Shown one piece after another: positions 43,840-51,945 of a DNA stretch of 64,000 bases (positions are counted from its first letter, which is position 1; each line of letters begins with the position of its first letter). The notes under the pieces are model-generated. The model was not told the origin of the DNA. It worked only from the letters and a program-made list of their open reading frames with translations, and did no database searches. A program made the translations under genes and the position numbers. The stretch comes from Brooklawnia sp963780175 (GTDB lineage: Bacteria; Actinomycetota; Actinomycetes; Propionibacteriales; Propionibacteriaceae). The stretch lies in contig CAWAAT010000001.1 in assembly GCA_963780175.1 (NCBI GenBank), forward strand, positions 62,001 through 126,000, given 5' to 3'.

Positions 43840-46512
43840 TCACTCGCTGGTGGCCGCCGGACAGTTTTCTGGTCAGCCAGCCGAGCAGGCCGGACGCGTC
43901 GCTGCCCGCCTGATCGGTGGTCTGGGGTGCCCGTGATGCCGGGCGCGCGGCGCCGGTCACGGCCCGCAGTGTGGTGGTCGGTTCGCTCTCAGAGACCTCC
44001 TCGAGCACGGCGCACGGGAAGGCGCGCAGCAGCGAGGTGAGTTCCACCGGCCCGCCGTCGTACTCCTGGCCGGTCAGTACGTCGAACCAGCGCCCTTCGG
44101 GCAGGACGACGGTGTGCCCTGAGAAGCCTCCGTGCGCGGCGTTCGGGCTGGCCAATCGGCTCGCCACCACCACCACCTCGGAGTCGGCGCCCCGAGCGAA
44201 GCTCAACACGTGCCCCGACGAACTGGGCAGCGGACGGTAGGTGGCCTTTGGCCCGACGAACGCCTCGGCCCGCCGCCTGCGCAGTCGCAGGATCGCCCGG
44301 GTGAGATGCAGCTTCTCCTCGGCCAGTGATGCAGGTTCGCGGCTCGCCAGTGCCTTGTTGGTGGCCGCCAGTCCGGCAAAGTCGGCCGGACGCCGGTTGT
44401 CGGGGTCGACGAGGTAGTTCTGAACGGTTTCGCATGACTGGTAGCAGTCGGCCACGCCCAGGCAGGTCAGTTGGATGGCCTTGCTGGACAGGATCGCCTC
44501 CCGGCCGGCCTCACGGGTGAACTCGAACCAGTCGGCGAAGGCTCCCATCAGGTCCTCGTCGGCGTACAGCTCGGTGATGGTGGCCGACCAGGGCGTCCTC
44601 GGCGGCGTTGTCGGGGTTGGTCCACGAGGTCCACAGCTTCTGCTCGCGGGCTGCCTTGATCAGGTAGCGGGTCAGCCTGTCCAGTTCGATCGGGCCGTCG
44701 TCGGTCCAGGTGCCGGCCAGCACCTGCCACAGCAGGTTCTCGGTGTGGCCCTCGAGGCCGGACGGCGAACGGGTGCGAGCTTGGTCAGCAGCGCTCGCCA
44801 CTCGCTGGCGTACTGCGAGATGACGGTGATGCGGCTACGCACGTCCTCGGAACGCTTGGTGTCGTGGGTGGTGCCGCAGGTCATGGTCGCCGGCCAGCGG
44901 TTGGCCATGTCGGCGCACCAGCGGTGGAACTCGTCCGGTGTCAAGGCCCAGGTGGCGGGGGAGCCGCCCACCTCGTTGAGGGCCACCAGATGGGTCCAGC
45001 GGTAGAAGGCGGTGTCCTCGACACCCTTGGCGGTGACCGCACCACACACCTGCTGGAATCGCACGACCAGTTCGTCGCGTTGTTCGCGCTGGACGCGTCC
45101 CGTGCGAGCCGACCTCGCGTCCCAGAACCAGGTCGGCGACCACGTCGAGGGTGTCGTGCAGGTCTGGGTCGAGCACCAGGCGAGCCTTCGCGGCGGTCTG
45201 CTCGATCAGTTCGACCGCTTCGGCGGGAGCGTCCTCGCCGGGCACCACGTAGGCGCGGTACCGCGGGAAGGCGATCACCAGTCTCGGTCAGGCAGCGGGT
45301 GATCCAGGTCTGGGTGTGGTCGCGCAACATGATGTCGTCGCGGCAGATCTGATAGGCCAGCGAGGCGATGCGATGCACCTCGGCGAACAGCGACGTGGTG
45401 GTGATCTCACGCTTGGCGGTGGCGATCACCTCGTCGAGGCTGCCCGGGATGTCACCGGCGATCGTGTGGGCGGTGGACGCGAGTTCGCCATATCCGTTGG
45501 GGTCGCACTGCAGAGCGGAGATGCGCCAGGCCGCGTCGTAGCCCGTGGTGCCGGCGACAGGCCAGTCGTCGGGCATCTGCTCGTCGGACTCCAGGATCTT
45601 CTCGGCGGTGATCCAGGCCCCGCCGGTGGCCATCGACAATCGGCGCATGTAGCCACGTGGATCAGCCAGACCGTCGGGGTGATCGATCCGGAATCCGTCG
45701 ATGTGCCCAGCGGTGAACAGTTCCAGCAGCAGAGCGTGAGTGGCGTCGAAGACGGCCGGATCCTCCACCCGGACAGCGAGCAGGGTGTCGACGTCGAAGA
45801 AGCGCCGGAAGTTCAGTTCCTCGGCCGCCACCTTCCAGAACGCCAGTCGATAGTGCTGCTCTGCCAGACACATCGGGAGCGGTAGGTTCTCGGTGCCCGC
45901 CCGCACCGGGAACAGGTGGTCGAAGTAGACCAGTACCGGCTGGGGCCCCTCGTCCTCCAGCCCCGGGATGACGCGCCGCTCCACGCTGATCTCGCCGGCG
46001 TTCAACACGGTGCCGATCCGGGCGCCGAGGAAGGGCATCAGCATGCCGTCTCCGGAGTCGGTCCCGTCGAACCACTTGGCGTACGGGGATTCAGAGCCGT
46101 GTTTGAGGACCGACCAGATCGCCTTGTTGTGGTAGATCGGGCTGGGCACCCCCATGTGGTTGGGTACCACATCGACGAAGACACCCATGTCGCGTCGGTG
46201 GGCCTCGGTGGCGAGACGTTCGAAACCGGGCCGACCGCCCATCACGTCACTGATGCGGGAGTGGTCGACCACGTCATAGCCGTGGGTGCTGCCGGGTGCG
46301 GATTGCAGGATGGGGCTGAGGTAGAGGTCGGTCACGCCAAGATCCGCCAGGTAGCCCAGGTGCTCTGCCGCCTGATCGAAGTTCAGGTCGGGTCCCAGCT
46401 GCAGCCGGTAGGTCGACACCGGCGTGCGCCGACCGATGGACGGCAGGTGGGTGCTGGCCTCGGCGAGAGCGTCGGCGGGGGCTGGGGCGGGGAGATGGGC
46501 GATCTGGCTCAC
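43840..46512 (-). CDS. treY: Malto-oligosyltrehalose synthase TreY, broken by several frameshifts
   Basis: TreY rearranges the reducing end of maltooligosaccharides into a trehalose unit (GH13). The GTG start at 46512 opens a frame with STYRLQLGPDLNFDQAAEHL, YLADLGVTDLYLSPILQSAPGS, the GYDVVDHSRI block, VFVDVVPNHMGVPSP and DGFRIDHPDGLADP. Frame changes are needed near 45282 (one extra base restores LTELVIAFPRYRAY), about 45120, about 44772 and about 44588. Later blocks are AKGVEDTAFYRW, SGLEGHTENLLWQVLAGTW and SSKAIQLTCLGVADCYQ. The C-terminus is uncertain: the last clear frame runs past the treZ start, and a stop at 43840-43842 requires one more +1 shift. treX is not in the window. Confidence 0.82.
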
Positions 46513-46667
46513 GTTCGCGTTGGCCTCACTGTCGGGGACAAGACCCTTCCAAACTACTCGCGCCGACGATAGCCCTGAGGCATCCCGGGCTTTCTCGGCG
46601 CAGCACACCCGCGTGCCGCGGCGAGTCAGTAGCGTGGAGCCATCACCCCACAGGGAAGGGAGAAGGC

Positions 46668-47153
46668 ATGGATTTCGCAGAACGACTCCAGGCATTGGCC
46701 AAGGAGGCGCAAGAGAAGGTTCACGGATTCGTCGACACGGTGAAGGAGAAGTACGAGGACGCCGATCTGGACGACAAGGTGGCAGCCTTCAAGCAGGACG
46801 TGACCGAGCGGTACAACGAGTTCGCAGGTTCGGTCAAGGGCAAGATCGATGAGGTCGATCTGGACGAGAAGTTCCACGGTTTCACCCAATCGATCGGTGA
46901 GAAATACCACGAGGTCTCCGAGACTGTGAAGTCCAAGTACGACGACGCCGATCTTGACGACAAGTTCGTCGGTTTGAAGTCCGATCTGGGCGACAAGCTC
47001 ACCGAGTTCAAGTCGGCCTTCATCTCGGCCAAGGGTGAGGCTGCCGACGTCGTGAGTGATGCTGCCGAGGACCTGTCGCAGACCGCGACCAAGGCCAGCG
47101 AGCAGATCGACGCCGCCGAGCTCACGGTTCTTGACGACGAGCAGATCAACTGA
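46668..47153 (+). CDS. Soluble protein built from four 31-residue repeats (unrecognised)
   Basis: A 161-residue, highly charged, apparently all-helical protein with no signal peptide, cysteine or membrane segment. Residues 1-31, 32-62, 63-93 and 94-124 are four copies of a 31-residue unit. The clearest copies begin ADLDDKV, VDLDEKF and ADLDDKF and carry VKxKY/I-D near their ends; the first copy is diverged. The last 37 residues are Ala/Asp-rich. The DNA copies are also similar (AAGTACGAsGACGCCGATCT). A strong ribosome site AGGGAGAAGG precedes the ATG. I do not recognise a family. The pattern resembles LEA or apolipoprotein-type amphipathic helices. It diverges from treY and is followed by a terminator. 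Confidence 0.85.
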   Translation: MDFAERLQALAKEAQEKVHGFVDTVKEKYEDADLDDKVAAFKQDVTERYNEFAGSVKGKIDEVDLDEKFHGFTQSIGEKYHEVSETVKSKYDDADLDDKFVGLKSDLGDKLTEFKSAFISAKGEAADVVSDAAEDLSQTATKASEQIDAAELTVLDDEQIN

Positions 47154-47171
47154 GTTCTCGAGCAAGTTGTT

Positions 47172-47205
47172 GATGGGGTGGGGCCCGAAGAAGCCCCACC
47201 CCATC
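47172..47205 (+). terminator. Hairpin terminator after the repeat protein
   Basis: A perfect 13-base stem GATGGGGTGGGGC / GCCCCACCCCATC with an 8-base loop, 18 bases after the stop of the repeat-protein gene. Confidence 0.87.
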
Positions 47206-47273
47206 TGCTTGCCCGCTCACTGCGCCACGCGTGACTCAGCGTCCGGCCTCTGTTGGTGTGGCATCGTTGGAGC

Positions 47274-48143
47274 GTGCCTGCGACCACCGCCGAACTTGTC
47301 GATCTGCTCAAGCTGCACCGCGAGAACGACTCGGTGTTCACGGGGCGACATCCGAAGACCATCATGCAACGCTCCTACGGCGGCCAGGTGCTCGCCCAGG
47401 CGCTCCAGGCCGCCTACCAAACGGTTCCCGAAGACCGGGTGGTGCACTCCTTGCACGCCTACTTTCTGCGTCCAGGGTCGGTGGACTCGACCATTTCGTA
47501 CGCCGTCGATGCGGCCCGCGACGGCAACACTTTCAGCACTCGGCGAGTGAGCGCCGAACAGGACGACGAGATCTTCAGCATGTCGGCGTCCTTTCACCGC
47601 TTGGAACCCGGTCTGGAGCACGCTGATCCGATGCCCACCAACGTGCCGGCGCCCCTGGACTGCCCGACGCTGGCCGATGTGATGGACGCCCGGTTCGGCG
47701 CGCACCCCATCTGGCGGGAGTGGGATGCTCTGGACGTGCGGTTCGTCGGGGACTCGTCGCCTGGCGGCAGTATCCCGCCGGGACGCCACGTCGCCAGCAT
47801 GCGGATCTGGGTGCGTACCCAGGAACCCCTGCCCGATGACGTGCGGGTCCATCACGCGGTACTCGCGTACTTGTCGGACCTCACCTTGTTGAGCGTCAGC
47901 ATCGTGCCACACCCGGTGGCCTACGTGTCCAGTCAGTTGCAGACTGCGTCTCTCGACCATGTCATGTGGTTCCACCGGGAGTTCCGCGCCGATCAGTGGC
48001 TGCTCTACGACATGTACTCGCCCTCCGCGTCGCATGCTCTGGGTTATTCCTCGGGTCGCCTTTTTCAGGAAGGACGACTGGTGGCGTCCACCGCCCAGGA
48101 GGGCCTGATCAGGCAGGTCGATCAGCGACAGGCCCTGAGCTGA
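47274..48143 (+). CDS. tesB: Acyl-CoA thioesterase II (TesB), copy 1
   Basis: A 289-residue double-hotdog TesB that hydrolyses acyl-CoA to fatty acid and CoA. Conserved blocks are RSYGGQVLAQALQAAY, the HSLHAYFLRPG motif, YLSDLTLLS with the catalytic Asp, SLDHVMWFHREFRADQW and TAQEGLIRQ with the catalytic Gln. The GTG at 47274 is chosen to match the start of the second copy; a GTG at 47253 in the same frame would add seven residues. A second, related gene follows 49 bases downstream, so this is a tandem pair. Confidence 0.92.
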   Translation: MPATTAELVDLLKLHRENDSVFTGRHPKTIMQRSYGGQVLAQALQAAYQTVPEDRVVHSLHAYFLRPGSVDSTISYAVDAARDGNTFSTRRVSAEQDDEIFSMSASFHRLEPGLEHADPMPTNVPAPLDCPTLADVMDARFGAHPIWREWDALDVRFVGDSSPGGSIPPGRHVASMRIWVRTQEPLPDDVRVHHAVLAYLSDLTLLSVSIVPHPVAYVSSQLQTASLDHVMWFHREFRADQWLLYDMYSPSASHALGYSSGRLFQEGRLVASTAQEGLIRQVDQRQALS

Positions 48144-48192
48144 GTATTGGAACAGCGGCCGACCCGTGCCGCTGAACTGGCACAGTGTGACC

Positions 48193-49083
48193 ATGGTCGC
48201 CACCGCAAACGCACTCGTTGACCTTCTGAGAGTCAAGCAAGCCGACACAGACCTGTTCATCGGGGCGCATCCGAATACTCGTCTGCAGCGGACCTTCGGC
48301 GGCCAGGTCATGGCGCAGGCACTCATGGCCGCCTACGGGACCGTTCGTGAAGACCAGATCGCGCATTCTCTGGCCGGCTACTTCCTGAAGGCGGGAGTGA
48401 CGACTCAGGACATTGAGTACATCGTCGATCGCGTCCTGGACGGCCGGTCATTCGCCACCCGGATGGTGCGGGCCGTCCAGGGCGACACGGTCATCTTCTC
48501 GCTGTTCGCGTCCTTCCACATGATTGAGGACGGCCTGGAGCATTCCGATGTCGTGCCCTTGTACGCTCCATGGCCCCAGGAATGCCCACCGCTGGCTGAT
48601 GTGATGAACGCGCGCTTCGGCCACTCTGAGCTCTGGGATGAGTGGAACGCGCTCGACGTCCGCTTCGCCGGTGACTCCGGTGCCTCCCATCAGATCCCCA
48701 GAGGCAACCACAGTGCTCACATGCGAGTCTGGGTTCGGACCACCGGGCGGCTGCCGGATGACCATCGGATTCACCATGCTGTGATGGCCTACTTGTCTGA
48801 CATCACCCTGCTCAGTGTGAGCACGGTCCCGCACGAGGTGAACTTCACGTCATCTCGGATGATGGTCCGCTCGATCACCCACAGCATGTGGTTCCACCGA
48901 CCCTTCCGCGCTGACGACTGGATGCTCTATGACCAGATCTCACCGTCGGCGTCGATGTCGCTCGGGTACTCGACCGGACGACTGTTTCAGAACGAGGTGA
49001 TGATCGGGTCAGCCTCCCAGGAGGGCCTCATCAGAGTGCTTCGTGAGGATTCGACCAAGGGCGGGTTGGTGCGGAGCGCCTGA
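48193..49083 (+). CDS. tesB: Acyl-CoA thioesterase II (TesB), copy 2
   Basis: A 296-residue TesB paralogue of the gene upstream, collinear with it over its whole length. It has RTFGGQVMAQALMAAYGT, HSLAGYFLKAG, YLSDITLLSVSTVPHEV with the catalytic Asp, SITHSMWFHRPFRADDW and ASQEGLIRV. Substitutions around the acyl pocket suggest the copies differ in chain-length preference (inference). The ATG at 48193 was chosen; a GTG at 48187 is possible. It is convergent with the sigma factor gene, only 4 bases apart. Confidence 0.92.
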   Translation: MVATANALVDLLRVKQADTDLFIGAHPNTRLQRTFGGQVMAQALMAAYGTVREDQIAHSLAGYFLKAGVTTQDIEYIVDRVLDGRSFATRMVRAVQGDTVIFSLFASFHMIEDGLEHSDVVPLYAPWPQECPPLADVMNARFGHSELWDEWNALDVRFAGDSGASHQIPRGNHSAHMRVWVRTTGRLPDDHRIHHAVMAYLSDITLLSVSTVPHEVNFTSSRMMVRSITHSMWFHRPFRADDWMLYDQISPSASMSLGYSTGRLFQNEVMIGSASQEGLIRVLREDSTKGGLVRSA

Positions 49084-49087
49084 CTCG

Positions 49088-50023
49088 TCAGGCGACCGCC
49101 ACCGCACTGCGTTCCCGGAGCACCACCAGAGCCGCGCGCTCGATCTGGCGGACACGCTCGGCGGTGATACCCCAGACCTGGCCAATGTCGGCCAATTTGG
49201 CCTGCCGGCCGTCAAGCAGCCCGTAACGGCGGCGCACGACATCGGCTGAACGCTGGTCGAGCCCGTCCAGCATGGCGTCCAAGCGGTCCCGATCCTCCTG
49301 ACTGAGCACCACCTCATCGGGACCCGGCGAGGTCTCCCGGGCGATCAGGTCTCCCAGTGAGGTGTCGCCGTTCTCCTCGACCGGGGCGTCCAGGCTGACG
49401 TGTTCGCGTCCGTACCGGATGAGGTCCACCACCTTGTCCTCGGTGACGTCGAGTTCTCGGGCGATCTCGCTGACCTCCGGTTCGCGTCCCAGAGTCCGTT
49501 CCAGGTTGCGCCGCACCGCCGAAATCTGGTTGACCTGTTCTGCGACGTGCACAGGCAGTCGCACGATGCGTCCCTGCTGGGCGATGCCACGACTGATCGC
49601 CTGTCGCACCCACCACGTGGCGTAGGTCGAGAACTTGAACCCCTTGGCGTAGTCGAACTTCTCGACGGCGCGGATGAGTCCGGTGTTACCCTCCTGCACC
49701 AGGTCGAGCAACGGCATCTGCGAGCGGCCGTACTTACGGGCGACCGAGACGACCAGGCGAAGGTTGGCACGTACGAAGTGCTGCATCGCTTCCTCGCCCT
49801 GCTGGGCGATGAGTTCGAGTTCCTCGACGGAGGCCTCGGTTGTCAGGGGTGCACGTCCATCGAGGACGGCCTGGGCGAACTGCCCGGCCTCGATCAGCCG
49901 GGCCAGTTCCACCTCTTGCTCGGCGTTCAGCAACGGGGTCTTGGCGATGGAGTCGAGGTACAGTCCAACAGAGTCCTTGCCGTCGATGCCGTCGTTGGTG
50001 CGAAAACGAGACTTGGTATCCAT
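49088..50023 (-). CDS. sigB: Group 2 sigma-70 factor, SigB-like
   Basis: A 311-residue sigma-70 protein without a long region 1.1. Region 1.2 reads SVGLYLDSIAKTPLLNAEQE, region 2 includes FVRANLRLVVSVARKYG, LLDLVQEGNTGLIRAVEKFD and FKFSTYATWWVRQAI, and region 4 ends in WGITAERVRQIERAAL. The short N-terminus and position beside the primary sigma gene match actinobacterial SigB/HrdB-type group 2 factors for general stress or stationary phase. The ATG at 50023 follows AAAGGCAGC. It diverges from the primary sigma gene across 268 bases. Confidence 0.9.
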   Translation of the reverse strand: MDTKSRFRTNDGIDGKDSVGLYLDSIAKTPLLNAEQEVELARLIEAGQFAQAVLDGRAPLTTEASVEELELIAQQGEEAMQHFVRANLRLVVSVARKYGRSQMPLLDLVQEGNTGLIRAVEKFDYAKGFKFSTYATWWVRQAISRGIAQQGRIVRLPVHVAEQVNQISAVRRNLERTLGREPEVSEIARELDVTEDKVVDLIRYGREHVSLDAPVEENGDTSLGDLIARETSPGPDEVVLSQEDRDRLDAMLDGLDQRSADVVRRRYGLLDGRQAKLADIGQVWGITAERVRQIERAALVVLRERSAVAVA

Positions 50024-50291
50024 GAGCGCTGCCTTTCTTTCAACGAAGGTGTAACGCACGAACCTGTGGATTTCTTTCATCGGATCGCAGGTATCTGGTG
50101 AAACCGGTCGCAATGGGGGTGATCTGCGACCGAAGTCGGACACTTTACCCGCAACGGCCCCCTCCAGGGGGACACGCCGTCCGGAGGCGGTGTTCGACCT
50201 GTTGGCCGGACGTGGCAAAATGGGCAGAGGCGCCCTTGACACTCGCGGTGTTGAGTGCACCTCGCAACGGACTGCTCCCGAAAGGTCATCT

Positions 50292-51800
50292 GTGACGCCC
50301 AGCACCAGCGACAAGGCTGCCTCCACGTCGGAGACGGCACCTCGCACCAGAAGGACCAAGGCGGTTGAACAGCCCGAGACGACCGGGGAGGACACCGCCA
50401 GGCAAGCGCAGGTGGCCGCGAAGGCCCCCACTCGCCGCACCCGGACGGCCGCTCCCAGGACGACTCGCACCGCTGCCAGGCCGGCGGCTGACGTGGCGGC
50501 CGCTGCAGCCGCGCCGAGCAGCCCCGCGGCTGAGCCGGCTGGCGAGGTCAGCGACACCGCTGCGGCCTTGCCGAAACAGCGGGCGCCCATGAGGACCGCT
50601 GCCAAGCCGGGAACCCGCTCCCGGACTGTTGCTCAAGCGGCGCAGCCCGCCGTTGCTGAGGTTGCCGCAGCAGAGGTTGCCGAACAGGTCGTCGACATCA
50701 CGGTGCTGCGGGACGGTGATGACGTGGTGCTGACCGTGGGGGGCAAGAAACGCAACCTCGACGATGTTGACGAGACGAAGTTCGAACCCCAGGAAGTCGC
50801 GAAGGAAGAGGCGACACTCGTGGAGGACGGCGGGTTCAACCTGTCTGATTCTGATGACGCCGACGAGCCGGAGCAGCAGGTTGTCTCGGCGGGAGCAACA
50901 GCCGACCCCGTGAAGGACTACCTCAAGCAGATCGGCAAGGTTGCCCTGCTCAACGCCGAGCAGGAGGTGGATCTGGCCAAGCGCATCGAGGCGGGCCTGT
51001 TCGCCGAGGAGCAGTTGACCGAGGGCCATGTGAAGGCCAAGGACGTCGAGGACTACGACTGGATCATCGAGGATGGCCGACGCGCCAAGAACCATCTGCT
51101 CGAGGCGAACCTGCGATTGGTGGTCTCGTTGGCCAAGCGCTACACAGGGCGCGGCATGCTCTTCCTCGACCTCATCCAGGAGGGCAATCTGGGCCTGATC
51201 CGTGCGGTGGAGAAGTTCGACTACTCCAAGGGTTACAAGTTCTCCACCTACGCCACCTGGTGGATCAAGCAGGCCATCACCCGCGCCATGGCCGATCAGG
51301 CGCGCACGATCCGCATCCCCGTGCACATGGTCGAGGTCATCAACAAGTTGGCCCGCGTCCAGCGCCAGATGTTGCAGGATCTGGGACGCGAACCGCTGCC
51401 TGAGGAACTCGCCAGGGAACTCGACATGACCCCTGAGAAGGTCGTCGAGGTTCAGAAGTACGGCCGTGAGCCGATCTCGCTGCACACGCCGCTGGGTGAG
51501 GACGGCGACTCCGAGTTCGGCGATCTGATCGAGGACTCCGAGGCGATCGTGCCGGCCGACGCGGTGAACTTCACCCTGCTTCAGGAGCAATTGCATGACG
51601 TGCTCGACACCCTGTCGGAGCGTGAGGCCGGGGTCGTGTCGATGCGGTTCGGTCTGACCGACGGACAGCCCAAGACCCTTGATGAGATCGGCAAGGTGTA
51701 CGGGGTGACCCGGGAGCGCATCCGCCAGATCGAGTCGAAGACGATGAGCAAGCTGCGTCACCCGTCCCGCTCGCAAATCCTGCGGGACTACCTCGAGTGA
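50292..51800 (+). CDS. rpoD: Primary RNA polymerase sigma factor (SigA/RpoD/HrdB)
   Basis: A 502-residue primary sigma factor. The N-terminal about 190 residues are Ala/Thr/Arg-rich and then acidic, as in actinobacterial HrdB. The core starts at DPVKDYLKQIGKVALLNAEQE (region 1.2). Region 2 has LLEANLRLVVSLAKRYTGRG, FLDLIQEGNLGLIRAVEKFD and the -10-recognising FSTYATWWIKQAITRAMADQ; region 4 has YGVTRERIRQIESKTMSKLR. The GTG at 50292 is chosen because AAAGG lies 6 bases before it; the frame is open further upstream without a better start. Confidence 0.93.
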   Translation: MTPSTSDKAASTSETAPRTRRTKAVEQPETTGEDTARQAQVAAKAPTRRTRTAAPRTTRTAARPAADVAAAAAAPSSPAAEPAGEVSDTAAALPKQRAPMRTAAKPGTRSRTVAQAAQPAVAEVAAAEVAEQVVDITVLRDGDDVVLTVGGKKRNLDDVDETKFEPQEVAKEEATLVEDGGFNLSDSDDADEPEQQVVSAGATADPVKDYLKQIGKVALLNAEQEVDLAKRIEAGLFAEEQLTEGHVKAKDVEDYDWIIEDGRRAKNHLLEANLRLVVSLAKRYTGRGMLFLDLIQEGNLGLIRAVEKFDYSKGYKFSTYATWWIKQAITRAMADQARTIRIPVHMVEVINKLARVQRQMLQDLGREPLPEELARELDMTPEKVVEVQKYGREPISLHTPLGEDGDSEFGDLIEDSEAIVPADAVNFTLLQEQLHDVLDTLSEREAGVVSMRFGLTDGQPKTLDEIGKVYGVTRERIRQIESKTMSKLRHPSRSQILRDYLE

Positions 51801-51917
51801 GACGACCGCCGCCGATTCCGCGACGATGAAGCCCGTGTCGGGACCCGCTGCGCCGAGGCTGGTGCGCGCCCGACACATGCTCGTCGCTGCTCCGAACCAA
51901 GCGACGCTTCGGGCATC

Positions 51918-51944
51918 TTGACCAATACCCCCTCGGGGTACTTC
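51918..51944 (+). promoter_or_regulatory. Copper-ATPase promoter with CsoR-type operator
   Basis: A -35 TTGACC (51918-51923) and a -10-like TACTTC (51939-51944) enclose the palindrome TACCCC-CTC-GGGGTA (51926-51940). This matches the TACCC/GGGTA half-sites bound by actinobacterial CsoR copper sensors. Placement between -35 and -10 predicts repression relieved by Cu(I). No csoR gene is in the window. Confidence 0.7.
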
Positions 51945-51945
51945 T

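Noticed and set aside
42099..46512. treY and treZ as true decayed pseudogenes
   Set aside because: Catalytic and structural motifs are intact between the shifts, and the shifts are nearly all of one type, which points to sequence error.
50236..50241. TTGACA as -35 of the primary sigma gene
   Set aside because: No convincing -10 lies 16-18 bases downstream, so no promoter is claimed.
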